In this document: positions 24,577 through 37,194 of the stretch, in pieces
Position numbering within the stretch: position 1 is the stretch's first letter
How the letters are laid out: every line of letters begins with the position of its first letter
Assembly (NCBI GenBank): GCA_963969595.1
Contig: OZ018409.1
Span: 4,528,501-4,592,500, forward strand
Source of the DNA: Neckera pumila
Taxonomy: Eukaryota > Streptophyta > Bryopsida > Hypnales > Neckeraceae
Reading direction: 5' to 3'
DNA length: 64,000 bases
The notes under the pieces: generated by a model
The model's input: only the letters and a program-made list of their open reading frames with translations
Databases searched by the model: none
What the model was told of the DNA's origin: nothing
Translations under genes and position numbers: made by a program

Positions 24577-25299
24577 AATACAAGCTTGCTTCGTTCAGAG
24601 GCCAATGCAACATCGCCTACTTCTTAAATTCCGCTGCTTCTTAAATTACCCTATGTTTTGTCCACATCAAGAGACCGCCCTCACAAGAAAGGAGTTCGGC
24701 TCTGATCATCCACTCTACCATATAGCTACGATGCTTCAGGTACGTCACATTACTAGGACTCACGGCAGCACTCGAGACTTGAGCAGGTTTGCGAGGACCA
24801 GTTTGAAGACATATCAGAAAACATGCAAATACAGGAGATAGAAACTAGCTGTGACTCACCGTGTCTGTGACGCATGCACCGTGCTCCTCCCTTGTAATCG
24901 TATTCCGTGTACTGAAGTTGGTTAGTGAAGGCATACAAGCTCGTTTCTTTCAGAGGCCAATGCAACTTCGCCTACTTTCTTAAACACCCTATGTTTCGTC
25001 TACATCGAGAGACAGCCCTCACGTACAAGAAAGGAGTTCGATTGTGATCATCGGCTCACGCATAGCCTGGGATGCTTCAGGTACGACTCACGGCTCACGG
25101 CAACACGGGAACACGACTACGACTCAGTGACTCACGGCAACATCTCGAGATTTGAGCAGGTTTGAGACGACCAGTTTGAAGACATGCAAATCAGAAAACA
25201 AATACAAGAGATGGGAACTAGCTGTGACTCACCGTGTCTGTGACGCATGCACCGTGCTCCTCGCTTGCAATCGTATTCCGTGTACTGAAGTTGGTTAGG
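24577..25299. repeat. Tandem duplication of about 350 bp (left arm)
   Basis: Two direct copies, about 24577-24933 and 24934-25299, share blocks in the same order. These are 'ttcagaggccaatgcaac', 'ccctatgtttcgtctacat', 'aagaaaggagttcg', 'gatgcttcaggtacg', 'gaccagtttgaagacat' and 'gaatacgattacaagg' (reverse strand), ending with 'ctgaagttggttag'. They differ by many substitutions and small indels, so the duplication predates the arm identity. On the minus strand each unit contains a possible exon (NQLQYTEYD.K.GARCMRHRH) ending at a GGTGAGTCAC donor. I do not recognise this peptide. Confidence 0.7.
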
Positions 25300-26048
25300 G
25301 TCAGGTACCGGTGCCCAATCTGCTTCACTGCGCAGCGCTAAAGCTGGAGTGTTCCAAACTAAGCGAATGATTCAAACAAAGATCATGAAAACCCCGAAAT
25401 GGCTGGAGTGGGGGATTTGCAAGACGGACTTGTTGCAGACAACGGCTGGAACTCTTTGGCCGCCCTCTCCGCGCAGAATTGGGATGTGTACTTGCGAGAT
25501 TAGACTGGTAAGTGGAGGATCATTAATACTGTACAATACTTCGGCTGACTGACCCCATCACGTACTACTGTACAGACTGTTGAGACTGTTGATTGTTCGA
25601 AGTTGATGTGTTGAGCCTTCGGGCTAAATTTATTGACCGTAAGACGATGATAACGAGGCCAATTGACTGTATTGTGTATTGTGTAACTGTATACCGTAGA
25701 ACCTCGCATATGGTAGCCGATCACTAAATAAGCGAATCCACCCATGTTCTGGAAATCAATCTAGCTAGAGCAATAGAAGGCAATGTAAAATGTAAATTTT
25801 AGGCTGTGGAAAACGATAGAAACCATGGGGATTGCAAGGGGGATTGTAAATTTTTTGGTAATTTTATGTCTCAAATTGAAATTACTTTGAGTTTCCGAAG
25901 CCAAAAGTTGGTTTGAACCTGTACTGTTCACTATTTCCTACTTTCATGCTCACTGTTTTGGACACGTGTCACGACCTTATTAGTCCAATGGCCTTGAGGA
26001 GTAAAAAACACATTTTAAGCTTTGGTTGGAAATCTCTTCTAGCCTTGG

Positions 26049-26978
26049 TTAACCCCTAAAGGACCGAGGCCCTTTTTTTGCCAAAAAAAATTGAAAACTG
26101 CCATTTCTATAGCAAAGAGTAAAAACAAATTTTAAATGTTTTTTTTTCACATCTAACCATAGGATCTTACACCTAACTGGTATTTAAACGTCTAGAAAAA
26201 ATTTCAGAATTTTTGACCACACAGATTGCAAGATCTCTGCGTTTAAAGTAAAAAAAAACAAGTTTTTCAGCACATTGCGGGACTAAATTTTTTGACTTTG
26301 AACATTTTTAACTTAAAATTTTTGCACTACAAAGTTTTGAGCTTTAAATCTTTGTAGTGGATAATTGAGTTGAGAGTCTACAAAAAAAAAAGAAATTCAA
26401 AAAAACTTAATTTTCATTCTTAAGAAAATTGTTAAGTAGAAGTAGATACGAGATAGAAGGAAAATCTAAAATACTAATATCTTTTAGATGGAATTAAAAT
26501 GCACCTAGCCCAATGGTGAGATGGTTTGAGCAAGTAAAATCAACCATGCAAAAAGAAAAAAAAGATAAATTTGAAAATTTCCATTCAGAAACAAATCCTA
26601 CAAGTTATTTTTTTCAAAAAGATGCTCTAATTGCGCGAAAAAACAAGAATGTCCATAACTTCCTCATAACAAATCCAAATGAAATGAATCAAAGCTTTCC
26701 ATATAGACAAAAGTATAATCTATGAAAATAAAGAATCCAAAAAAAAACTAAAGTTTTTGCAAATTTTTTTGTTGCCCCCATCACCTATTTTGAGCTTATT
26801 TGACCATAACTCTTGTTCCCGGGCACTGATTGTGAAAAAAGTTTATATTCCCACAAAGCTTATCAGTTCTTCTATCTTCCAAAAAAGATTCAAAAAATCA
26901 CAAAAAAAATTCAGCTTGTAGGTACCTGCCCAAAATCCCATTTGTCCCTTGAAGGGACAACGGTCCTTTAGGGGTTAA
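26049..26978 (+). mobile_element. TTAA-flanked element E2 (left arm)
   Basis: This is the cleanest copy: TTAA-CCCCTAAAGGACCG at the left and CGGTCCTTTAGGGG-TTAA at the right, 930 bp including both TTAAs. No open frame longer than about 70 codons and no transposase signature is present. The termini begin with CCC next to TTAA, as in piggyBac elements. An identical copy sits in the other arm, so the insertion predates the last homogenisation of the arms. Confidence 0.75.
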
Positions 26979-27671
26979 AAATGATTTCACCCTGCAAATT
27001 AAATATGGGTTCCCAGTAGTAGTAAAATAGTCAAGAATGGACAAATGAGAGGTTCTACTATGCATAATTCTTTTTCTCTTATTGACTGAATGATCATATT
27101 CAATGTATTATCTATTGTCATTGCTTTGTAAAGTAGGAGTGGATCCATTTTCCACATTGTTGATTTACCATGATCATGAATTTTAATTTGTACACTAAAT
27201 AGTGTAATTAGGTTGCCCCTCACTAATTGCATGGCGAATTTCATTAAAATGGCGCCATTCCATAACTTGGCACTTTTACAATTCAAAACGGTCGTTTTGG
27301 AATCTATACCTGTCCTAGATGGTTTAAAACGGTTGTTTTGAAATCTATACCCATTCTAGATGGTTAAAATAGCACGCCGTCAAAATGGCACACGGAATAC
27401 CGCCATTTCAACAAAATTCTCCATTTTTTCAATATTTGATACTATATAAACAAAATTCTAATCCTACATATGAATGCACTCATTTTCAATTAGGTATTTT
27501 GTAATTGCGACTGATGAACCTCCATATGTACAATTGAAAATATTTGTAGAAATACTTTTAGACCTTTGATAACTTGTAATCAAAGTAACTTTCTTAGAGT
27601 ATCCTAAATCCTAGTAATTCAAGCACCTATACTAAATATTGAAATAATCCATTTTTGTGGATACAAATTAC

Positions 27672-28417
27672 TTAACCCCGAATGGACCAAGCTGCTTTTT
27701 TTGGCAACATAGCAATTTTGGGTAGCCCACTATGGATGGATTTTTTGTTTTTTTCTTTGATAATTTACACAAGATGTGCCCAAGGGGTAGCTTTATGGCC
27801 CAATAATTTTTTGCCGCTTTTGACTGCATAGTTAAAAAGTTATTGCATGATATGTAATTTTCATTGGTTGGCGAGGAGTCCGGGTAGCTCAAAAAACTTT
27901 TTTAAAAATGACTTTTGAAGAAAATAATAATTTAAACTTGGTTGTTTAGGTTTATATAGAAGTGTGAAGCTTTGAATCATTCAATTTGGATCTATGAGTC
28001 AAAAGTTATGAGGAGTTTTAGTTTGTGGGTAGGGTTGGTTTTGAAAGACTCCATACATACCCTCAAACTTAAAATCCTCATAACTTTTGACTCGTAGATC
28101 CAAATTGAATGATTCAAAGCTTCACACTTCTATATAAATCTAAAGAACCAATTTCAAATTTTTATTTTCTTAAAAAGTCATTTTAAAAAAAGTTTTCTGA
28201 GCTACCCGGGCTACCCACCGACCAATGAAAATTACATATTATGCAATAACTTTTTAACTATGCAGCCAAAAGTTGCGAGAATTGTTGGGCGTTAAAGCTA
28301 CTCTTTGGACATATGTTGTGTAAAATTTTCAAAGAAAAAAAATAAAAACTCTATCCATAGTGAATTGCCCAAAATTTCTATGTTGCCAAAAAACGCAGCT
28401 TGGTCCTTTACGGGTAA
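27672..28417. mobile_element. TTAA-end fold-back element E3
   Basis: The whole element is an inverted repeat centred near 28045. The left reads TTAA-CCCCGAATGGACCAAGCTGC and the right GCAGCTTGGTCCTTTACGGG-TAA. Inner paired blocks include 'gaatcattcaatttggatc' and its inverse, and 'gtccgggtagctca' and its inverse. The right-hand TTAA has decayed to GTAA and is shared with the next element. It is the first element inside the spacer, starting at the point where arm homology ends. Confidence 0.7.
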
Positions 28418-29314
28418 ACCCCTAAAAGCCCATTGCCCCTTTGGAGGACAAATGGGATTTTGGGCAGGTTCCTACGGGCTGAATTTTTGTTGTGATTTTT
28501 TGAGACTTCATTTAAAGATAGAAAAACTGCTAAGCTTTGTGAAAATATAAATTTTTTTCAATTTGTGCCTTAGAAAAGAAGTTATGCCTAAATAAGGTCA
28601 AAACAGGTTAAACAGCCTTCAAGGGCAGCAAATAAGAATTTCAATTTCTTTTTTTTATAGATTATACTTTTGTCTATTTTAAAAAACTTTGATTCATTTC
28701 ATTTGGATTTTTTATGAGAAAGTAACAAGTGATCTTGTTATTCGGGCACTTAGAGCATCTTCTTGAAAAAAATAACTTGTAGGATTCATTTCTGAATGTA
28801 ATTTTTACAATTTTTGAAGAAAAAAAGTTTTAGAAGGTTTAGTTTTTTGCTAGAACTATCTCACCCTTAAAATTAGTGTTTTTTAATTCTATATAAAAGA
28901 TATTATTATTTTTTATTTTTCCTCTATCTTGTATCTATTTCTATTTAACATTTTTTTAATAATGAATGTTACGTTTTTTTTGGATTTTTTTTCCCCAAGA
29001 CTCTCAACTCAATTCTCCACTATAAAGATTGAAAGCTCAAAACTTTGTAGTGCAAAAGATTTAAGTTAAAAATGTTCAAAGTCATAAAATCTAGTACCGC
29101 AATGTGTTAAAAAACTTTAAACGCATATATCTTGCAATCTGTGCGATCAATAATACTGAATTTTTTTTCACACATTCTCATACTAGTTAGGTGTAAGATC
29201 CTTTCATTAGATGTGCAAAAAAATTTTTTTTAGAATTTTCTTACTCTTTGCTACAAAAATGCAGTTTTGGGTGTTTTTTGGCAAAAAAAAAGGCTTGGGG
29301 CTTTTAGGAGTTAA
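28414..29314 (-). mobile_element. TTAA-flanked element E4, adjacent to E3
   Basis: It begins ACCCCTAAAAGCCCATTG and ends GGGGCTTTTAGGAG-TTAA. The interior matches E2 read in reverse: the 'gggattttgggcaggt' block near the left, the 'gattcatttcatttggattt' block in the middle, and 'tttgctacaaaaatgcagtttt' near the right. It shares its left boundary with E3 and its right TTAA with E5. It does not code. Confidence 0.65.
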
Positions 29315-30238
29315 CCCCTAAAGGACCAACATGCGTTTTTTGGTTGTATAGAAATTTTGAATAGGTACATGTGACTAGAGATTTCTATATTTTAGGTTGA
29401 AATTTTAATAGAAGGTGGGCGCAAGGAATGTATTTTATATGCACTAAATTTCATGACATTTGGAAATGTGAGTAAAGAATTATGGCCTAATATGCTATTT
29501 TTTTTCATAATTGGGCAGTTAAGGCAGACCAGAAAAAATAATTTTTTTCTAAAATAAAATTTGAAATTGATTTTTTAGAGTTATATATACAAAAAAAGCT
29601 TTGAATCATCCCATTTTGATCAATGAATCAAAAGTTATAAAGATTTTTAGTTTGCGGGCAATTACGGATTCTCTTCTCTAAAATAAACTTTGAAGTCCTT
29701 TATCTTATTCAATTTTCAATATTTCTTGCAAAAAATAAAATCTTAGGGTGTAGATTGTTTATTCCAACACTGTAACCATTGAGATTGGCATTTTTGAACT
29801 TTTGAATGAACTTCTTGACAATTTAGTATTTTGAATCATTCTCTATTACAATCTACTTACTATATTTTTTTATTTGTTGTGCAATTCCAAATGAAGCGAA
29901 AATTTTCAAGAATGTAGCCAACTTGTCTAGGAAAAAAAATCCGAAGAAGCATCACCATTTTCAATATTTTTTCATTGAAAAGTGAGGTTATAAGGTGCAT
30001 CTGTCTTATTTTTCGCAGGGCCAAGAAAATGGTTTTTGTGAATTTGAATGCTTATATCTTGCAATCCACGTGGTGGAAATTTCTGAAATTTTTACTACAT
30101 GTTCTGAAGTCAACATACTACAAGATCCTATGGTTACATGTGTCAAAAAAAGTTTAAGAAAATCTGGATATTTATACTAAAAAAAGCTATTTTGGAACGT
30201 TTTTAGTGAAAACATAGTCATGAAACTTTAGGAGTTAA
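29311..30238 (+). mobile_element. Possible TTAA-flanked element E5, adjacent to E4
   Basis: The left end is a perfect family terminus (TTAA-CCCCTAAAGGACC). The proposed right end, AAACTTTAGGAG-TTAA, is only a partial match. The interior resembles other copies loosely ('gaatcatcccattttgatc', 'atcttgcaatccacgtggtgg', 'gatcctatggttacatgtg'). It is a diverged member or a truncated copy; the left boundary is much safer than the right. Confidence 0.45.
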
Positions 30239-30755
30239 TTAGTACTAAAATCCCCTAGAATGCCAAATATGACTAATATTGTGGGCCTTTCTTTGGACAA
30301 TAAGGCATTTTCAAAATTGCAAATTATTAGCCACGGTATATAATAGTCATCAAGACCTTATCTAAGAATTTTGAATCATGTGGAGCTAAAACACAAAAGG
30401 TATGGCCAAAATATAAATCAATATACATCTTGTGATAGAAAATAATGTAGGTGTCTCTTGCAATCATTCTCCCCTCTAAAAATTCAAACAGAAATCTCCT
30501 CCACCTATAGCTATAACTCTATAACCTTTGAAACTTCAAAACTAAATAAAAAAAAAGTATAGATGTATGGTTTTGTATTAGTAAAAAAAATCAGCCCTGT
30601 AGAGGGCTACTCCAAATTGACATGCATAGCTATTTCCAAGCTTGTCTTGTCAAATTCAAAAAGTCCCCCAATGAGTAGTCAGCCAAGTTGATTGCTTGCC
30701 GAAACAGTTAAGTTTCACGTGTTTTTTTGTTTTTGTTTTTGTTTTTAAATAAATT

Positions 30756-31687
30756 TTAATTCCTAAAGGACCATTGTTCCTTCGGGGGACAAATGGATTT
30801 CGAGCAGGTACCTACGGGCTGAATTTTTGTCATGATTTTCTGAAACTTTTTTTGGAGATAGGAAAACTGATAAGCTTCATGGGAATATAATTTTTTTTTC
30901 AATCGGTGCCCGGGAACAAAAGTTATGCCCAAATAAGCTCAAAACAGGGGAGAAGGGGGTAGCAAAAAAAATTTGCAAAAAATTTAGTTTTTTTTTTATA
31001 ATTTTTTTTCTTTATAGATTATATTTTTGTCTATCTGGAAAGCTTTAATTCATTTCATTTGGATTTTGTATGAGAAAGTTATGGACAATCTTATTTTTCG
31101 GGCAATTAGAGCATCTTCTTGAAAAAAATAACTTGTAGGATTCATTTTGGAATGCAATTTTTGCAATTTTTCAAAAAGAAAAGTTTCACATGGTTTAGTT
31201 TTCTTGCTAGAACAATCTCACCATTGGAATTAGTGCATTTGAATTCCATATAAAAGATATTAATGTTTTAGATTTTCCTTCTATCTTGTACCTATTTGTA
31301 CTTAAAAAAAAATTTAAGTATGAAAATTAAGATTTTTGGAATTTCTTTTTTTTTCCTCGACTCTCAACTCAATTCTCCACTATAAAGATTTAAAGCTCAA
31401 AAATTTGTAGTGCAAAAATTTTAAGTTAAAATTGTTCAAAGTAAAAAAATCTAGTCCCGTAATGTGTTGAAAAACGTGTTTTTTTCACTTCAAAAGGAGA
31501 TATCTTGCAATCTATGGGGTCAAAATATCTGAAATTTTTTCCACAAATTCTCATACTAGGTAGATATAAGATCCTATGGTTAGATGTGCAAGAAAAACAA
31601 TTTTCGAATAATTTTACTCTTTGCTCTAGAAATGGCAGTTTTGAGAGTTTTTTGGTAGAAAAATGGCCTTGGTCCTTTAGGGGTTAA
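30756..31687 (-). mobile_element. TTAA-flanked element E6, inserted into repeat 'D'
   Basis: TTAA-TTCCTAAAGGACC and GGTCCTTTAGGGG-TTAA bound 932 bp whose interior matches E2 in reverse. The flanks (30.63-30.76 and 31.69-31.84 kb) are two halves of a repeat that is uninterrupted at 4.50-4.81 kb, where the join lies close to 'ttttttacttgtaaaag'. This related empty site supports true insertion at a TTAA. Confidence 0.75.
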
Positions 31688-33199
31688 ATTTGTAAAATTG
31701 GGTTCTTGCACCACTATCATTGCAACTTCAACTACGGAAATAGGAGAAAATTGAATTTTTTTAGCCCCCTAAAATCAAATTTCAGAGTACTGTAGAGAGC
31801 TGTCCAGGAGCAGCCCTCCGGAGGCCTAAAATTTTCTCTAATGAGAGCATTCTATTAATGCACAACATACATTTACCTTGCATTGAAAATTTACTGAAAA
31901 TAATTTATTGTTGTATTAGACCTAGAAAAGTTGATATAAACAATAAGTTATTTACCTATTACTCAATGTTTGCATTAAAAAAAAATTTAAGCATCAAGAT
32001 TAGAATTATCCAAATAGTCAAAATTTAAAAATACTTGATGATTTATAGAAACAAAGATTGAGTAAAATATGGTTCTATTTTTAGATTTTAGATTTTTTAA
32101 TATTAGCCAGATTATAGCATCAATTGCTCTGTGAAAAAGGCAAAAGATTTAATGATGAAGCATAAACAATCATTAGTTACAACTGTATAACCAAGTTAGT
32201 TTATTCAAAGCATATAATTTTATACTACACATTGTATTAGATATTTAATGTCAAATATTGTATTCAAGACATGTATGTTTAGTGTATTAGACAAATACCT
32301 CTAAACATTTCCAGTATCTTGAAGTATTCCAATCTTTGGTTTAGTTTGGAGGTATAGACCGTTTGATCTTCTAAAGATTAGGCATGTGTGCCACCCTAAT
32401 TTTTACACAAACAAATGAAGTCACTTTTCAACTTCTTTTTTTAAAAAATATTTGGTAGGTATTGATGCGTTCTTTCACTACTTTGCAATACTTAGAACGG
32501 CATCAAAATTATATTTTGGCTAATTTCTATAGAAACAAGGTGCCTAAGTTGAAGTTTAAAAATAAATAAATTTTGGGCTACTATATACAATTACACTTTG
32601 TGCCCATTGTTGTGAACTTTCTTAAGAAGGCATGTGACAAAGAAAAGTCAAATTTGAAGTCATTTATGAACAACCCAACTCCTTAAATTGCAAAACTTCT
32701 TCAAGCAAGAGTATAAGGCATTTTCCAATGCTATTTTTCAAAACCCTTCCACCAAAAAGGATGAAGGGGTCATGAGATGGTGTTGGAAAAATTCCAAGTT
32801 GTAATTCCCTAAAAAAGGGACTCAAAGTATTTAACCTCTAAAAATATAAAGTACTATAGACCTTGGAAAATACTATTCTACAATCATTCTACTTATAAAC
32901 CATAGTCAAAGAATAAAACAAAATCATAATCTGTTTATAAAGTCTTGGTAAAACTTTCATTGCAATCCAAGAAGAACTCTGAGAGTTATGTACCTAAATC
33001 CAATTGCCATGCAAATTCTGATAAAAAAAAAGAACATTTCTTACAACTACTTGTATCTTCTATTAATTTATGTGCAAGATAAACGAGGTGCAAATACTAG
33101 TCCATTAGTTAGACCTCTTAGAACTTGTTAATTTGGAATACTGGAACAAAGTATAGGCAATTCCATTTGTTCCCCAAAGGAACAATGGGCTTTTAGGGA
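31688..33199. other. Spacer remainder, no gene seen
   Basis: The first 150 bases are the second half of repeat 'D' (GGAGGCCTAAAATTTTCT). The rest is AT-rich with no gene. The last 40-50 bases (CCCCAAAGGAACAATGGGC then TTTTAGGGAT-TAA) are a right-hand terminus of the TTAA family, whose partner end I could not place. Confidence 0.55.
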
Positions 33200-33893
33200 T
33201 TAAATAACTTGTATCCACAAAAATGAATTATTTCAATATTTATAGGTGCTTGAATTACTAGGATTTAGGATACTCTAAGAAAGTTACTTTGATTACAAGT
33301 TATCAAAGGTCTAAAAGTATTTCTACAAATATTTTCAATTGTACATATGGAGGTTCATCAGTCGCAATTACAAAATACCTAATTGAAAATGAGTGCATTC
33401 ATATGTAGGATTAGAATTTTGTTTATATAGTATCAAATATTGAAAAAATGGAGAATTTTGTTGAAATGGCGGTATTCCGTGTGCCATTTTGACGGCGTGC
33501 TATTTTAACCATCTAGAATGGGTATAGATTTCAAAACAACCGTTTTAAACCATCTAGGACAGGTATAGATTCCAAAACGACCGTTTTGAATTGTAAAAGT
33601 GCCAAGTTATGGAATGGCGCCATTTTAATGAAATTCGCCATGCAATTAGTGAGGGGCAACCTAATTACACTATTTAGTGTACAAATTAAAATTCATGATC
33701 ATGGTAAATCAACAATGTGGAAAATGGATCCACTCCTACTTTACAAAGCAATGACAATAGATAATACATTGAATATGATCATTCAGTCAATAAGAGAAAA
33801 AGAATTATGCATAGTAGAACCTCTCATTTGTCCATTCTTGACTATTTTACTACTACTGGGAACCCATATTTAATTTGCAGGGTGAAATCATTT

Positions 33894-34823
33894 TTAACCC
33901 CTAAAGGACCGTTGTCCCTTCAAGGGACAAATGGGATTTTGGGCAGGTACCTACAAGCTGAATTTTTTTTGTGATTTTTTGAATCTTTTTTGGAAGATAG
34001 AAGAACTGATAAGCTTTGTGGGAATATAAACTTTTTTCACAATCAGTGCCCGGGAACAAGAGTTATGGTCAAATAAGCTCAAAATAGGTGATGGGGGCAA
34101 CAAAAAAATTTGCAAAAACTTTAGTTTTTTTTTGGATTCTTTATTTTCATAGATTATACTTTTGTCTATATGGAAAGCTTTGATTCATTTCATTTGGATT
34201 TGTTATGAGGAAGTTATGGACATTCTTGTTTTTTCGCGCAATTAGAGCATCTTTTTGAAAAAAATAACTTGTAGGATTTGTTTCTGAATGGAAATTTTCA
34301 AATTTATCTTTTTTTTCTTTTTGCATGGTTGATTTTACTTGCTCAAACCATCTCACCATTGGGCTAGGTGCATTTTAATTCCATCTAAAAGATATTAGTA
34401 TTTTAGATTTTCCTTCTATCTCGTATCTACTTCTACTTAACAATTTTCTTAAGAATGAAAATTAAGTTTTTTTGAATTTCTTTTTTTTTTGTAGACTCTC
34501 AACTCAATTATCCACTACAAAGATTTAAAGCTCAAAACTTTGTAGTGCAAAAATTTTAAGTTAAAAATGTTCAAAGTCAAAAAATTTAGTCCCGCAATGT
34601 GCTGAAAAACTTGTTTTTTTTTACTTTAAACGCAGAGATCTTGCAATCTGTGTGGTCAAAAATTCTGAAATTTTTTCTAGACGTTTAAATACCAGTTAGG
34701 TGTAAGATCCTATGGTTAGATGTGAAAAAAAAACATTTAAAATTTGTTTTTACTCTTTGCTATAGAAATGGCAGTTTTCAATTTTTTTTGGCAAAAAAAG
34801 GGCCTCGGTCCTTTAGGGGTTAA
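33894..34823 (-). mobile_element. TTAA-flanked element E2, right-arm copy
   Basis: Mirror image of 26049-26978, with the same TTAA flanks and ends. I saw no private difference between the two copies, as expected if the arms were duplicated or converted after insertion. Confidence 0.75.
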
Positions 34824-35572
34824 CCAAGGCTAGAAGAGATTTCCAACCAAAGCTTAAAATGTGTTTTTTACTCCTCAAGGCCATTGGACTAATAAGGTCG
34901 TGACACGTGTCCAAAACAGTGAGCATGAAAGTAGGAAATAGTGAACAGTACAGGTTCAAACCAACTTTTGGCTTCGGAAACTCAAAGTAATTTCAATTTG
35001 AGACATAAAATTACCAAAAAATTTACAATCCCCCTTGCAATCCCCATGGTTTCTATCGTTTTCCACAGCCTAAAATTTACATTTTACATTGCCTTCTATT
35101 GCTCTAGCTAGATTGATTTCCAGAACATGGGTGGATTCGCTTATTTAGTGATCGGCTACCATATGCGAGGTTCTACGGTATACAGTTACACAATACACAA
35201 TACAGTCAATTGGCCTCGTTATCATCGTCTTACGGTCAATAAATTTAGCCCGAAGGCTCAACACATCAACTTCGAACAATCAACAGTCTCAACAGTCTGT
35301 ACAGTAGTACGTGATGGGGTCAGTCAGCCGAAGTATTGTACAGTATTAATGATCCTCCACTTACCAGTCTAATCTCGCAAGTACACATCCCAATTCTGCG
35401 CGGAGAGGGCGGCCAAAGAGTTCCAGCCGTTGTCTGCAACAAGTCCGTCTTGCAAATCCCCCACTCCAGCCATTTCGGGGTTTTCATGATCTTTGTTTGA
35501 ATCATTCGCTTAGTTTGGAACACTCCAGCTTTAGCGCTGCGCAGTGAAGCAGATTGGGCACCGGTACCTGAC

Positions 35573-36295
35573 CCTAACCAACTTCAGTACACGGAATACG
35601 ATTGCAAGCGAGGAGCACGGTGCATGCGTCACAGACACGGTGAGTCACAGCTAGTTCCCATCTCTTGTATTTGTTTTCTGATTTGCATGTCTTCAAACTG
35701 GTCGTCTCAAACCTGCTCAAATCTCGAGATGTTGCCGTGAGTCACTGAGTCGTAGTCGTGTTCCCGTGTTGCCGTGAGCCGTGAGTCGTACCTGAAGCAT
35801 CCCAGGCTATGCGTGAGCCGATGATCACAATCGAACTCCTTTCTTGTACGTGAGGGCTGTCTCTCGATGTAGACGAAACATAGGGTGTTTAAGAAAGTAG
35901 GCGAAGTTGCATTGGCCTCTGAAAGAAACGAGCTTGTATGCCTTCACTAACCAACTTCAGTACACGGAATACGATTACAAGGGAGGAGCACGGTGCATGC
36001 GTCACAGACACGGTGAGTCACAGCTAGTTTCTATCTCCTGTATTTGCATGTTTTCTGATATGTCTTCAAACTGGTCCTCGCAAACCTGCTCAAGTCTCGA
36101 GTGCTGCCGTGAGTCCTAGTAATGTGACGTACCTGAAGCATCGTAGCTATATGGTAGAGTGGATGATCAGAGCCGAACTCCTTTCTTGTGAGGGCGGTCT
36201 CTTGATGTGGACAAAACATAGGGTAATTTAAGAAGCAGCGGAATTTAAGAAGTAGGCGATGTTGCATTGGCCTCTGAACGAAGCAAGCTTGTATT
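35573..36295. repeat. Tandem duplication of about 350 bp (right arm)
   Basis: Mirror image of the duplication at 24577-25299. On the plus strand the upstream exon-like frame reads through ALALRSEADWAPVPDPNQLQ to a CACG/GTGAGT donor near 35640. Confidence 0.65.
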
Positions 36296-37194
36296 CCTTC
36301 GCTGCCCAAAAAATTGCCCTCTGGGATGGAGAGGAATGGATATCTGACTGCTGAGACTCTGAGAGAACCAGAAATTGTGTCATGTGCAGGACGGTCACTG
36401 TGGAGCACTCTGGAGCTGGCGACCCCCGCTCTCAGCTCGAGTCCAAAAGAGCGATAAGCAGAAGGTCTGTCAGAAGCGACTGCAACAATTGCTGTCTACA
36501 CGACCATTCCTTATGTGTTGAAGAAAATCTGTGAGCATACACTGACCATTCATTATTTGTTGAAGAAATGCTGTGAGTATGACTACAGTGCTGTCCTCCT
36601 GTCCATGAGATCTCAGAGCCAATGACAACTGTTAGCAGAAATCCTTAGGTACCTTGTATGGCCATTTCAAATCCACATCTTCAGCACGGGTGCATTTCCA
36701 ACGTATGTTGTAAGTTATTTAAAATCGAACACCTTGAAACCCTGCTTGTTGAGTATGAAACAGGCATTGATAGTAAGTTGCCGACCTTGCTGGAGCACTT
36801 CACTCCAGCTCTGTTGAGTAACAATGATTGATTGCTATATACATGAAGGTTGCATCATCCTCAAACAATTAAATGGTCCTTCCGTCAACCTTCTACTAAA
36901 GAAATTCACTTGAAATATTTCCAAATTGGAGCATACATCTCGGTGGCTGGTGTACGTCTATGATTGTTGGATCTCTGGTTGGAGTTGTTTGATAACCGAA
37001 ACTTTCAAGCTAAGAGTAGGTTGAATGCCCGGGCTTTCGACATCGAGGGCATTTTCCAAACTTGTAGCACTTGTTGGCTCGACAGGAATCCACTTCAGAG
37101 TTCAGGCCACAAGAGTATTTGTTGTCTCGGTGGTAATCCACTCTACAAAACAAGAGCACTTGTGTTGCCTCGGTAATTAGCTGGAACATCTGAC

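Larger units (their letters stand above)
20574..27631 (+). repeat. Core palindrome, left arm (about 7.06 kb)
   Basis: Every position here pairs with position 60872 minus itself in the right arm. That sum is constant from end to end, so there is no net indel. In all segments I compared (20.64, 22.8, 23.7, 26.0, 27.4-27.6 kb, and every open frame of 60 codons or more) I found no substitution. The outer limit is the mismatch at 20573/40299 and the inner limit the mismatch at 27632/33240. The arm holds the BTB gene with its promoter, a tandem duplication and TTAA element E2. Confidence 0.9.
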
